A stretch of DNA of 56,638 bases from an uncultured Clostridia bacterium (GTDB taxonomy: Bacteria > Bacillota > Clostridia > TANB77 > CAG-508). The position numbers and the translations under genes are program-made. Where the stretch lies: positions 1 to 56,638 of the forward strand of contig CALXCA010000011.1 of assembly GCA_944386685.1 (NCBI GenBank). The letters run 5' to 3'. Positions 1 through 8,395 of the stretch are shown in pieces; positions within the stretch are counted from its first letter, which is position 1; each line of letters starts with the position of its first letter. Below the pieces are notes generated by a model that ran no database searches, had not been told where the DNA came from, and was given only the letters and a program-made list of their open reading frames with translations.

Positions 1-393
1 CTAGTAATCTGTTGCTTTTTATTATTTTTTGTTTTTACTTTATACTAATTTCTCTTGTATTTATTTAAAATATTTTTTCTGTTGCTTGGTACGTTTTTTA
101 TATTAACACAGGTTGTCGTATTTTGTCAATACTTTTTTTAAATTTTTTTAAAATTTTTTTATCTGCAAATTTTCACTTCATATAAGTAATAGTAAAAATA
201 AGTTTTTAACTAATATTTTATATGAAATTTACATTTAACTTTGCTGTCTTTAATTATAATATCACTTTTTTTATTTTAAGTCAATGCTTTTATTTATGTA
301 ATTTTATCCAATTTAAAATTTTATTTTAATTATTTAAATATAATCCATATTTACTTATATTCATTTTGATGTCTTTTATTACTACTATCTTTA
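1..393. other. AT-rich gene-free left edge
   Basis: No credible coding frame was found here. The only structured signal is a strong minus-strand promoter at 100-129, which points out of the window to the left. The rest is AT-rich spacer downstream of the minus-strand YlmC/YmxH gene. No clear stem-loop terminator for that gene was recognised. Confidence 0.6.
100..129 (-). promoter_or_regulatory. Sigma-A-like promoter reading out of the window
   Basis: On the minus strand a perfect TTGACA (124-129) is followed after 18 bp by TAATAT (100-105), or after 17 bp by TTAATA. This is close to the housekeeping consensus. It would drive a gene to the left of position 1, which is not in the window. Confidence 0.6.
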
Positions 394-630
394 TTATATT
401 TCTACTAAAATTAAATCTTCTCCAATACAACGAATTTTCTCCCATGGAATAACAATGTCATTATTAGACGAAAACAAACTCATAAATTTATTTGTGCTTC
501 CTGGAACTATTATAGATGTTATCTTTCCTGTTCCCAAATCTGCACAAACATCTTGAACATATCCTAATCTTTTTGCATCTGAAATATTAATAACTTCCTT
601 ATGTTTAAAATCAAGTCCTTTATCTCCCAT
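394..630 (-). CDS. YlmC/YmxH-family PRC-barrel sporulation protein
   Basis: A 78-residue single PRC-barrel protein. The pattern of an early I-S-D-A-K-R-L-G-Y-V-D segment (about residues 16-28), a central G-K-I-T-S-I-I-V-P-G strand and a late I-P-W-E-K-I motif matches the small YlmC/YmxH proteins of spore-formers, whose biochemical role is not settled. An AAGGA Shine-Dalgarno (SD) lies about 12 nt upstream of the ATG. It follows sigG on the same strand after 280 bp, an association that fits sporulation, although that spacer is long enough to hold its own promoter. The family call is firm and the function inferred only from family membership. Confidence 0.85.
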   Translation of the reverse strand: MGDKGLDFKHKEVINISDAKRLGYVQDVCADLGTGKITSIIVPGSTNKFMSLFSSNNDIVIPWEKIRCIGEDLILVEI

Positions 631-910
631 ATAATTTTTTATTCCTTAATAATATATTTAGTTTTTTTAGGTTACCTATAAACCTTTATAATTCATTACC
701 TATTTTATAATATTTATTTAATTTATCGATGGTATATTTATTTCATAATCTATTATATGTATATTTTTTTTATTTGTTACTTTTATATTTAATATTAGAT
801 TTTTGTTTAAATTTTATTTTCTCTTTAAGTTGCATATTGTTTTTCTTATTGTATAAAATAAAATTGCAACAGTTACTATACTTTTTAAATTATGGCAACT
901 GTCGCTTACA

Positions 911-1684
911 TTATTTATAATATCTTTTCATATGTTCTAATGCATTTTTTTCAAGTCTTGAAACTTGTGCTTGAGAAATTCCTATTTCTTCTGCTATTTC
1001 CATTTGGGTTTTACCATCAAAATATCTTTTTATTATTATACTTTTTTCCTTTTCGTTTAATTTTTTTAATCCCTCATTTATTGTCATAGTTTCTGCCCAA
1101 TTTTCATCATTGTTTTTATTATCTTTTACTTGATCCATTACAAAAAGTTTTTCAGATCCATCATTATAAATTGGATCTTGTAAAGATATTGGAACCTGAA
1201 TTGCATCTAAACTTGCTGCTATTTCTTCTTTTTCAACTTTTAGCTCTTTTGCAATTTCTTCAATAGTAGGCTCTCTTCCTTTTTCCTTATTAAATTTATC
1301 TTTAAGTTGTATTGTTTTATAAGCTAAGTCTCTAACAGATCTACTTACTCTTATACTATTATTATCTCTTAAGTATCTTCTAACTTCTCCAATAATCATT
1401 GGTACTGCATATGTGCTAAATTGAACTCCTTGCGATAAATCGAAATTATCTATTGATTTTATTAGTCCTACACATCCAATTTGAAATAAATCATCTGCAT
1501 TTTCTCCTCTTCCATAAAATCTTTGTATTACACTTAGAACTAATCTTAAATTTCCTTTTATAAATTCATTTCTAGCTTCTTCGTCTCCTTGTTTTATTTT
1601 TATAAATAATTCTTCTTTTTCTTTATTAGTTAAAATAGGTAATTGGGATGTGTTTACTGATGCAATTTCAACTTTATTAACCAA
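911..1684 (-). CDS. sigG: RNA polymerase sporulation sigma factor SigG
   Basis: A 257-residue sigma-70 family protein, the usual length for sigma-G, which directs late forespore gene expression. The N-terminus carries the sigma-G signature V-E-I-A-S-V-N-T-S-Q-L-P-I-L-T-N (about 5-20). Region 2 follows, with DLFQIGCVGLIKSID and FSTYAVPMIIGEVRRYLRD, then region 3 and a C-terminal region 4.2 helix-turn-helix with GKTQMEIAEEIGISQAQVSRLE. The start is a TTG at 1684 preceded by a strong AGGGAGG seven bases upstream; no upstream ATG fits. sigE and spoIIGA, which often sit beside sigG, are absent on the downstream side; the upstream neighbour is the DUF3048 gene. No sigma-F/G promoter could be assigned with confidence in the 140 bp upstream. 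Confidence 0.97.
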   Translation of the reverse strand: MVNKVEIASVNTSQLPILTNKEKEELFIKIKQGDEEARNEFIKGNLRLVLSVIQRFYGRGENADDLFQIGCVGLIKSIDNFDLSQGVQFSTYAVPMIIGEVRRYLRDNNSIRVSRSVRDLAYKTIQLKDKFNKEKGREPTIEEIAKELKVEKEEIAASLDAIQVPISLQDPIYNDGSEKLFVMDQVKDNKNNDENWAETMTINEGLKKLNEKEKSIIIKRYFDGKTQMEIAEEIGISQAQVSRLEKNALEHMKRYYK

Positions 1685-1823
1685 ATAAAAACCTCCCTTT
1701 AGAAATAATCTTACTTACATTATTTCCAAAGAGAGTCTTTTTATTCAATAATTAAATTTGCATTTTTCAATTATAAAGCTTATTATTCAATAAGTGCATA
1801 TATTTTTTAGATGTAAGTTTTAT

Positions 1824-3101
1824 TTATTCTATAACTACATCAGCTTTTGTTGGGCAAATATGTATAAATGTATTTCCATCACTTACTTCTATTGTGTTTC
1901 CATCTAAATCTTTATATTGAGTTTGTGATGATCTTGCAACTTTTGTACATTTTATAGGTATTGCATAACCATTAGTAATATAATATCCATCAAATGTTCC
2001 AATATTATCTAAACCTTGTCTGCCTTTATTCTCTGAATCATTTAATGTATAATTATCACACATTGTTATAATTATATTTTTTGTTGTTATATTTTCTCCT
2101 GTTGAGTAATCTGTTTGTAATTTTTCTCTTGCGTATCTTGTATATCTTTTTGTTTCTTCATCATATTTATATTGAACATCTTCTAATGATGAATGAGGTA
2201 TAGTAATTGTTGATGCTTTGATTACTTTTGTTTTTGTATTTGAAACATTTTGATTATTCTCTGATGTTGTTTCACTATTTTGTAACTCTTCCATATTTTC
2301 TACTGTAGTAGTTGTTGTTTGACTCGTATTTTCATTTTGAGAAATGTTTTCCTGTGTTTCTACTGTGGTTTGTTCACTATTTGAAGAATCTATTATATTT
2401 TCTATAATTTGATTTGTTTTATCTTCTTTTATGCCATACTTTTCTTTTAAGTCTACATCATATGCAACATAATTTAGTACACTATTTTTATTTGATGTAG
2501 TATCATATCCTTTTCTTTTTGCTATTGTAAGAATACTTTCTGTGCTTGTAAATAAATTATGTGGTGCAGATTTACTTTTTTCTCTCCAAAAATCTTTAGC
2601 ACTTTCTTGTATTCCATTAATATAATCTACTCTTAAATTTGGTATGTCTCTTTCTGCTTGTGGACTCCAACCATGGTGTACATATATTGCATCATTTTCT
2701 AATGCATAATCTAAAAAGTAGTGTCTAGCACTTCTTACTGGTCCTATTTCTTGAAGATCTTGATTTTTAAATACTGCCATTAGTCTTGTTTCTCCACCCT
2801 CAACAATAATTTCATAAACTAAATAGGCTTTATTTAAATTTGCTTGTGGCCACGCTTTTGGATGATTATCTATCATTACCGCAATAGGTCTTTCATTCCC
2901 TTTAAATATTTCTGGCTCTTTCTCTTCTACAACTAATTTCTCGTCCTCACTATCTGGATTTTGTTCATTATTATTTATATTATTAGGATTGTTTTCTATG
3001 TTTGTATTATGATTAAGTATTTGATATATCAAAATTCCTCCAGCTACTACCACAATAATCATAAGTATTACAATAAATATTATTATACCTTTATTTTTCA
3101 T
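1824..3101 (-). CDS. DUF3048 (YerB-like) membrane-anchored protein
   Basis: A 425-residue protein. Residues 6-28 form one hydrophobic anchor; there is no lipobox cysteine, unlike lipoprotein YerB. The N-terminal DUF3048 domain (about 68-190) has the motif R-P-I-A-V-M-I-D-N-H-P and G-P-V-R-S-A-R; the C-terminal half (about 295-425) resembles the second YerB domain. Between them, about residues 225-290, is a Thr/Asn/Ser/Glu-rich stretch that looks disordered. The ATG overlaps the 3' end of ybeY by 11 bp and has a GGGAGG SD inside ybeY, so the two are probably translationally coupled. The family has no well-established biochemical function; a surface or cell-envelope role is inferred. Confidence 0.85.
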   Translation of the reverse strand: MKNKGIIIFIVILMIIVVVAGGILIYQILNHNTNIENNPNNINNNEQNPDSEDEKLVVEEKEPEIFKGNERPIAVMIDNHPKAWPQANLNKAYLVYEIIVEGGETRLMAVFKNQDLQEIGPVRSARHYFLDYALENDAIYVHHGWSPQAERDIPNLRVDYINGIQESAKDFWREKSKSAPHNLFTSTESILTIAKRKGYDTTSNKNSVLNYVAYDVDLKEKYGIKEDKTNQIIENIIDSSNSEQTTVETQENISQNENTSQTTTTTVENMEELQNSETTSENNQNVSNTKTKVIKASTITIPHSSLEDVQYKYDEETKRYTRYAREKLQTDYSTGENITTKNIIITMCDNYTLNDSENKGRQGLDNIGTFDGYYITNGYAIPIKCTKVARSSQTQYKDLDGNTIEVSDGNTFIHICPTKADVVIE

Positions 3102-3579
3102 CTAATTCCTCCCTTGTTATACCTAATTTTGTTAAAACTTTTTCTTCTTTAGAACGCATAACAAGTTTGTCTTCTTCTTTTATGTGGTCATATCCCATTA
3201 AATGATAAAATCCATGAACAATCATATAAGATAATTCTCTTTCAAAACTATGTCCATATTCTTTAGCCTGTTCTTCAACTCTTTTTATTGATATTACTAT
3301 ATCTCCAAGAATATCTTCATATTCAAAGTTATTATTAAGTATTTTTTTATCTAATTCTTCTTTTTCAAAAATTGGAAAAGATAATACATCTGTTTCATTA
3401 TCTACATTCCTATATTCTTTATTAATTTTCCTTATATTTTCTGGTGTAGTTAATGTTATACTTATATTTAATTTTGAATTTTCTAGTTTTTCTTCTTTAA
3501 AACATTGTTCAATTACCTTTTTTATTATTTCTTCAAATTCTATGTTTTCTTCTAAATCTAAATATTCTATTGTATACAT
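3091..3579 (-). CDS. ybeY: Endoribonuclease YbeY (rRNA maturation factor)
   Basis: A 162-residue protein of the UPF0054/YbeY family, a zinc-dependent RNase involved in 16S rRNA 3'-end maturation and ribosome quality control. The diagnostic metal-binding motif is present as H-G-F-Y-H-L-M-G-Y-D-H near residue 120, with the usual leucine after G replaced by phenylalanine-tyrosine. The central N-x-x-Y-R-x-x-D-x-x-T-D-V-L-S-F-P segment is also conserved. It sits downstream of the unknown 400-residue gene and upstream of the DUF3048 gene, which it overlaps. In many Firmicutes ybeY follows phoH; here it does not. Confidence 0.95.
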   Translation of the reverse strand: MYTIEYLDLEENIEFEEIIKKVIEQCFKEEKLENSKLNISITLTTPENIRKINKEYRNVDNETDVLSFPIFEKEELDKKILNNNFEYEDILGDIVISIKRVEEQAKEYGHSFERELSYMIVHGFYHLMGYDHIKEEDKLVMRSKEEKVLTKLGITREELDEK

Positions 3580-3597
3580 ATCTTACCTCATTTTTTG

Positions 3598-4800
3598 TTA
3601 TGCTGTTTCTAATTTTTTTATTGTTTTTCCTATATATATTTTTTGTGTTCCTTTACCAAGTTTTATTTCTTTCATTACTCCATAATCTACTAGTCTTCTT
3701 TTATAATATTTTATTAATCTGCTATAATCTGTTTTTTCATTTCTGATTTTTGATAAATCGTTTTTAATAAATAAAATTTCTTTTTCTTTTACATATTTTA
3801 TAAAATCTCTATCCTTTAATTTTTCTACTTGTTGATATTTATCATAGAATTTTTTAAATTCTTCTCTTTCTTTATTATTTTCCCAATATACTTTTGTTGC
3901 TAATAATTCTACATTATAGTTTTCTAATAAATTTAAAACCATTGTATATGCTTTTTCTCTTTTGGCAGCAATTTTTGTATCTTGTACTAAACATCTAGCA
4001 TCTTTTATTAATTTCATATAACATTGTTCTGCAACAACTAATGGTAAACTATGTGTAAATAAGTTCCTACTTATTTTTAATAATATCATATTTTTTTCTA
4101 TATTGTCTCTTGTGTCTAATTTTCCTACAGAAAATCTTTCATATTCTTTTACTATTGGTTCTATTTTTGAATCTACTTGTTTTAATGGCAATATATTTTG
4201 TATATAGTCTTCTAGTGTAGAAAATATTTTTATATATATCCACTCTTTACTAGAATCATATACATTTGTTGTATCTGCTAATTTAATTGAATAATTTTTT
4301 AAAATTCCTTTATATAATGTATCTTGTTTTGAAACATAAAATTTATTATATTTTTCTACTAATTTTTCTTTACCTGTATTTCTTACACTTTCATTATCTA
4401 ATTCTAATAAATACTTTTGTTTTCTATATTTATATTCATTATATTCATTTTCTTTTAATTGTACAATTCCATAATATTGTGATAATGCTGTACTCTCAAA
4501 TTGTGTGGCAGTATTATTTTTTACCTTCTTATATATTGTATCTAACACAAATTTATCTAATGCTTCTAAATATGCTGTATATGCATCTTCATATTTTTTT
4601 TCTAGTTCATCTTTATTTTCTATTTCAACACTTTCTGCTGTTAATGCTTCATATGCTTTTATTACAACATTTCTTTTCATAGAAATTCTTATTCCATTAA
4701 ATCCTATTTGTGTTGGAATTAATAGTTTTGTTAGTGTATTTGTTATTTTATTAAAAAATGTTTTATCTGTACCTACTACTCTTAAGCTTCTTTCTTCCAT
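3598..4800 (-). CDS. Unrecognised 400-residue protein in the phoH position
   Basis: I do not recognise the family. The protein is highly charged (Lys/Glu rich), probably mostly helical and cytoplasmic: no signal peptide and no membrane segment. Residues about 60-150 look helical with repeated Glu/Lys/Tyr. It has no Walker motif and so is not PhoH. It lies 60 bp downstream of yqfD and 18 bp upstream of ybeY, exactly where phoH sits in the yqfC-yqfD-phoH-ybeY order seen in Bacillus and many Clostridia. An SD of GGAAAGG precedes the ATG. A link to sporulation or RNA metabolism is suggested only by position. Confidence 0.8.
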   Translation of the reverse strand: MEERSLRVVGTDKTFFNKITNTLTKLLIPTQIGFNGIRISMKRNVVIKAYEALTAESVEIENKDELEKKYEDAYTAYLEALDKFVLDTIYKKVKNNTATQFESTALSQYYGIVQLKENEYNEYKYRKQKYLLELDNESVRNTGKEKLVEKYNKFYVSKQDTLYKGILKNYSIKLADTTNVYDSSKEWIYIKIFSTLEDYIQNILPLKQVDSKIEPIVKEYERFSVGKLDTRDNIEKNMILLKISRNLFTHSLPLVVAEQCYMKLIKDARCLVQDTKIAAKREKAYTMVLNLLENYNVELLATKVYWENNKEREEFKKFYDKYQQVEKLKDRDFIKYVKEKEILFIKNDLSKIRNEKTDYSRLIKYYKRRLVDYGVMKEIKLGKGTQKIYIGKTIKKLETA

Positions 4801-4860
4801 AGTCTTACCTTTCCTTTCCAGAATAATGTTATTCTAAGTTTTGGCAAGCAGGTATGTATT

Positions 4861-6072
4861 TTAGTTTATATTTTCTTCTTGTGTATCAAACTCTTCTATT
4901 TTCTCCTGCATTCCTATATTTTCAATTACTTCATATGTTACACTTACCTCTACATATTCTTCTGTTTTTACTACTTCTGCATTTTTTCCTATTATATTTT
5001 TTCCAGTTCCTATTTCTTGCTCGATTTCTTGTTCCAATTCTCTTGTTCCAATTTCCGTAGCTTCTTCAACTGTATATTGTTTTTCTATTTCTTCAAATTC
5101 TTGGTTTGTTATTTTTATAACTGAAATAGGTAAATATAAATTTGAAAATATTTTAAACTTTTTCTCTGTTTCTATTGTATCATAAAATTTAAATTTTGAA
5201 AGAGTTTTATAAAAATTTATTTGAAAATTATTTATTTTTATTTTATATTTCGTTTCTTTTTTTCCTGTATTGACTTTTTCCGTTGTTTTTAGAGGAATTT
5301 TTTTTGTTTTACTATATTTAATAATTGCTTCTACTTCTCCTAAGCTATGAACATATCTTACTCCTGTATATTTTCCTTCCATCATTCCTTTTATAAGTAT
5401 TTGTCCCTCTTTAACTTCATCTCCAACATTTACTAGGGCTGTGCCATTTTGTGCAATTATTTTAGTAATAATTCCAGATTTATTTGAAACAATATTACTA
5501 TAATCTTTTTCATCTATAATTTCTGGTGCTTCTTTAGCTTTCACTATCTTTACAATTGCATTAGTTCCTTTTAATTCTATTCCCATCCATGAAATATCAT
5601 TTCTATTTAATCTAATTTTATTAATAATTTCCTGTGTATCAATTTTATTTTTATTCATTCCAACTTCTAGTCCTGCGTCTTTAATGTCTTGTTCTATATT
5701 TTCAATTTCAATATTGTCTTCTATTTCTATATTGATATTCCAAATATAATTTGTACTTATTCCTATTAATATTGTAATAATAATTAAAGATAAAAAAAAG
5801 ATTTTTCTTTTCTTATATCTATTTATAAGAAATGGCATTCCTCTTTTTCTAATTATTTTTACTTTACATTTTAATTTTTTGGCTATTTTTATAATTTCAT
5901 AAAAATCTTTTATTCCTACATTTAAAAATAATTTAATTCCTTTTTCTCTTTTTAAATTCCATATTAAAATTTTACTAGTTGTACATATATTTATGAATCT
6001 TTCTATATAATACCCCTCTACTGATATTCTTACATATCCTAAAATATATTTTAGCAAAATTTTAATTAGCAT
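4861..6072 (-). CDS. yqfD: Sporulation protein YqfD
   Basis: A 403-residue protein of the YqfD family (sporulation stage IV associated). A small N-terminal domain (1-90) containing G-Y-V-R-I-S-V-E-G-Y-Y precedes one membrane segment (about 92-112, LSLIIITILIGISTNYIW). A large extracytoplasmic domain follows, with the family's N-x-G-x-A-L-V-N-V-G-D-E-V-K-E-G-Q turn near residue 210 and a Glu-rich C-terminus. It directly follows yqfC by 55 bp, the arrangement conserved across spore-formers. The exact molecular role of the family is not known. Expression is expected in the mother cell, but no sigma-E promoter was assigned. Confidence 0.93.
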   Translation of the reverse strand: MLIKILLKYILGYVRISVEGYYIERFINICTTSKILIWNLKREKGIKLFLNVGIKDFYEIIKIAKKLKCKVKIIRKRGMPFLINRYKKRKIFFLSLIIITILIGISTNYIWNINIEIEDNIEIENIEQDIKDAGLEVGMNKNKIDTQEIINKIRLNRNDISWMGIELKGTNAIVKIVKAKEAPEIIDEKDYSNIVSNKSGIITKIIAQNGTALVNVGDEVKEGQILIKGMMEGKYTGVRYVHSLGEVEAIIKYSKTKKIPLKTTEKVNTGKKETKYKIKINNFQINFYKTLSKFKFYDTIETEKKFKIFSNLYLPISVIKITNQEFEEIEKQYTVEEATEIGTRELEQEIEQEIGTGKNIIGKNAEVVKTEEYVEVSVTYEVIENIGMQEKIEEFDTQEENIN

Positions 6073-6127
6073 TTTTTACACTCCTCCATACTTTTGTTAA
6101 AAACAAGTACAAATTAAATTTTATCTG

Positions 6128-6397
6128 TTAATCTTCTGTTCTTTCTATATCAATACTTTCTATTTTTCCTGTAATTTTTATATCATCATTAGTCATTTTC
6201 TCAAGATTTAAATTAAATCCATTTATATTAACAACTCCTATATATGTACTTATACTTGCAAAAAATTCTTCATATTCTAAAATTCCTTTATAATTTTCTA
6301 ATATTAGTTCATGAAAACCAGTGATTGTTATCTTTGGCTCATTTGAATATACTTCTTCTGGAATTTCTAATAATTTTTCTAATCTATTTTTTTTCAT
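6128..6397 (-). CDS. yqfC: Sporulation protein YqfC
   Basis: An 89-residue small protein. The sequence around P-K-I-T-I-T-G-F-H-E-L-I-L-E-N-Y-K-G-I-L-E-Y (about 21-43) is characteristic of YqfC (YabP/YqfC family), which is required for or associated with sporulation in Bacillus. It is the first gene of the yqfC-yqfD cluster and has an AAAGGA SD before the ATG. The 269-bp spacer upstream is unusually structured and should contain its promoter. Confidence 0.92.
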   Translation of the reverse strand: MKKNRLEKLLEIPEEVYSNEPKITITGFHELILENYKGILEYEEFFASISTYIGVVNINGFNLNLEKMTNDDIKITGKIESIDIERTED

Positions 6398-6666
6398 TTA
6401 TAAATTAATTCCTTTCGTATATTTTTTGTGTGTCAGTTCAGTCAAAGCCATTTTATTCTAAAGAACAATAGCAGACTTTTTTAGACATTTTATATGTTCA
6501 TAACATTTTAAAGTCCGCGTTATTTTTCGTGCGCTAATTTTACGAAATAAAATTGTGTGCATCTGTTTGAGCGAAACTCTTTTCTTGTATAGGAAAAACT
6601 TGATTTTTCATATACGATGAGAAAAGCTTAGTTTTAGTTATTTATACATTAAAGAGTATAACATTC
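6398..6666. other. Structured intergenic region between pdaA and yqfC
   Basis: No coding frame. Several imperfect stem-loops are visible: AATTTTA-cgaaa-TAAAATT around 6537-6555 flanked by GC-rich sides that pair with G.U wobbles, and AAAACT...AGTTTT arms around 6596-6638. The region is more GC-rich than its surroundings near 6515-6580. It must hold the end of the pdaA transcript and the yqfC promoter; neither was placed with confidence. Confidence 0.4.
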
Positions 6667-7473
6667 CTATTGTATAAATTCATTTAAACTTTTAAATTCG
6701 TATCCTTGTTTATTTGCTTCTTTAATAATTGTACCTAATACTTCTGCATTTGTTTTTGAATTTGAATGTAATAACATTATTTCTCCAGAGTGGAAATTAT
6801 TAGTTATCATCTTAATAGCTTCTTCTTTTGATGGTTGTTTATTTTCGTCCCAATCACAATATGCAAAACTCCACATTACTGTTTTATATCCTAATGAATT
6901 TGTCTTTTTTAATGTTCTTTCATTAAATTCCCCTTTTGGTGGTCTAAAGTACTTCATCTCATAATTAAATTTCTCATATACTGATTGATGTAATTTCATT
7001 ATTTCTTCTTCAATCTTTTCATCACTTATACTAGGTAAACTTGGATGTTGACATGTATGATTACCTATATTATGATTTTCATTTATCATTCTTTCTACTT
7101 TGTCTGTTGCAGAATTAAGATAATGTGCTGTAATAAAAAATGTAGCTGTAACATTGTTTTCTTTTAATGTATCTAATATATTATCAATATATCCTGCTTC
7201 ATATCCACAATCAAATGTTAAATAAATGTACTTTTTCTCTTTATTTCCTAAACATATTCCACCATTTTCTTCTAGAATTTGTTTATTTGTTGTTCCAACA
7301 TCTGGTTGTTCATGATTATTTGCTCTTTTTATTCCCCAACCAATTGTTTTTTCTGAAATTTCTCCATTAACTAATAGAACATTCTTGTTTGTAAACATTA
7401 CACATATTGTGAAAATTGTAATTAAAAGTAAAGACATTATTTTTATTTTGTTACTTATTTGCCTTTTTTCCAT
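6667..7473 (-). CDS. pdaA: Polysaccharide deacetylase, PdaA-like
   Basis: A 268-residue NodB-homology (carbohydrate esterase family 4) protein with an N-terminal signal/anchor (about 10-30). PdaA enzymes remove the N-acetyl group from muramic acid during muramic-delta-lactam formation in the spore cortex. Visible motifs: T-F-D-C-G-Y-E (D88 as base; the second Asp of TFDDG is replaced by Cys, where PdaA has Asn), metal site H139/H143 in H-T-C-Q-H-P-S, F-R-P-P-K-G-E (R177), and a late L-L-H-S motif. The domain before it, with G-W-G-I-K-R, is also typical of PdaA. The sporulation neighbours support the call. The gene is divergent from the response regulator. Confidence 0.9.
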   Translation of the reverse strand: MEKRQISNKIKIMSLLLITIFTICVMFTNKNVLLVNGEISEKTIGWGIKRANNHEQPDVGTTNKQILEENGGICLGNKEKKYIYLTFDCGYEAGYIDNILDTLKENNVTATFFITAHYLNSATDKVERMINENHNIGNHTCQHPSLPSISDEKIEEEIMKLHQSVYEKFNYEMKYFRPPKGEFNERTLKKTNSLGYKTVMWSFAYCDWDENKQPSKEEAIKMITNNFHSGEIMLLHSNSKTNAEVLGTIIKEANKQGYEFKSLNEFIQ

Positions 7474-7597
7474 TTCTGCTTTCTTTCCTCCTTATTACAA
7501 AATCTATTTTTTTTAATTTTATGTGTAACATCTAAAATTATTACTTTTCAGTTTTATATTTTAAAAACATTTTTATGGCTTCTATGCAAATAGAGTA

Positions 7598-7626
7598 TTG
7601 ACAAGATTTAAAATTTATTTTATATT
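7598..7626 (+). promoter_or_regulatory. Sigma-A-like promoter for the agr-type two-component operon
   Basis: TTGACA at 7598-7603, a 17-bp spacer and TATATT at 7621-7626. Transcription would start near 7633, about 50 nt before the response regulator ATG, which has an AGGAG SD at about 7675. No copy of the CATGAAAAGT repeat found upstream of agrB is present here, so constitutive rather than autoinduced expression is suggested. Confidence 0.75.
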
Positions 7627-7684
7627 TTTACTTAGTGATTTGTCGAAATTTTGTTAATTCTATCGGACGTATTCAGGAGATTAA

Positions 7685-8395
7685 ATGTTAAAATTTGTAA
7701 TTTGTGATGATGATATTCATATGTTAGACAGAATTTCATCTTTATTAGAAAAAGTTATTGTTGCAAATGATTTTGACGCAAAAGTAGTCTATAAAACAAC
7801 TGATTTTAAAGAGTTGTTATCATATATATCTGAAAATAAAATCGATGTAGTCATTCTTGATATTGAATTTTATGGTAAATCTGAAAATGGATTAGATGTT
7901 GCAAAACAAATAAGATTTTTTAATAAGAACTGTTATTTAATATTTATTACAAGTCATTTTGAATACATAGCAGAAGCTTATAAATATACAACATTTGACT
8001 ATATTTTTAAATATTGTTTAAGTATTGAAACTTTAACATCTACATTAACTAGATTATTTGATGATGTTTCTGCTTCAGAAACAAAATTTTTAAAAATAGA
8101 TAATAAAAATACTTTTATAGATTTAAATGATGTTCAATATATAGAAAAAAGTGGTGCAAAAATTATATATCACACATTCCATTCTGACTACATAACTTAT
8201 AGTTCATTTAATAAACTAAAACTTCCAAAAAATTTTGTGCGATGTCATAAATCTTTTATTGTGAACATAAATAATATAGCCAATATCTCTTTTAATGATA
8301 ATATAATTCATTTTAAGAATGGTTCAATCTGTTATATTGGACCAAAATACAGAAACACTTTAATGGAGGTGATAGACATTGTTGCAATTTCTTGA
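7685..8395 (+). CDS. LytTR-family response regulator (AgrA-like)
   Basis: A 236-residue response regulator. The receiver domain (1-120) has the acidic pocket D8-D9-D10, phosphoacceptor D59 in V-V-I-L-D-I-E, and the switch region F-I-T-S-H. A LytTR DNA-binding domain (about 138-232) ends with R-C-H-K-S-F-I-V-N-I, its hallmark. Such regulators bind pairs of 9-10 bp direct repeats 21 bp apart and in agr systems activate the agrBD promoter. The kinase gene overlaps its end by 17 bp. The nearby agrBD operon and its repeat array make it the likely activator of that operon. Confidence 0.93.
   Translation: MLKFVICDDDIHMLDRISSLLEKVIVANDFDAKVVYKTTDFKELLSYISENKIDVVILDIEFYGKSENGLDVAKQIRFFNKNCYLIFITSHFEYIAEAYKYTTFDYIFKYCLSIETLTSTLTRLFDDVSASETKFLKIDNKNTFIDLNDVQYIEKSGAKIIYHTFHSDYITYSSFNKLKLPKNFVRCHKSFIVNINNIANISFNDNIIHFKNGSICYIGPKYRNTLMEVIDIVAIS

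Noticed and set aside
631..910. Terminator in the sigG-YlmC spacer
   Set aside because: Only a 6-bp pairing (ACAGTT/AACTGT) with a long loop was found; too weak to annotate.
729..1089. Phe/Leu/Tyr-rich plus-strand frames overlapping the sigG end
   Set aside because: Low-complexity shadows of AT-rich sequence opposite a real gene; no SD.
1700..1823. Sigma-F/G promoter upstream of sigG
   Set aside because: Partial matches only; cannot be distinguished from AT-rich background.
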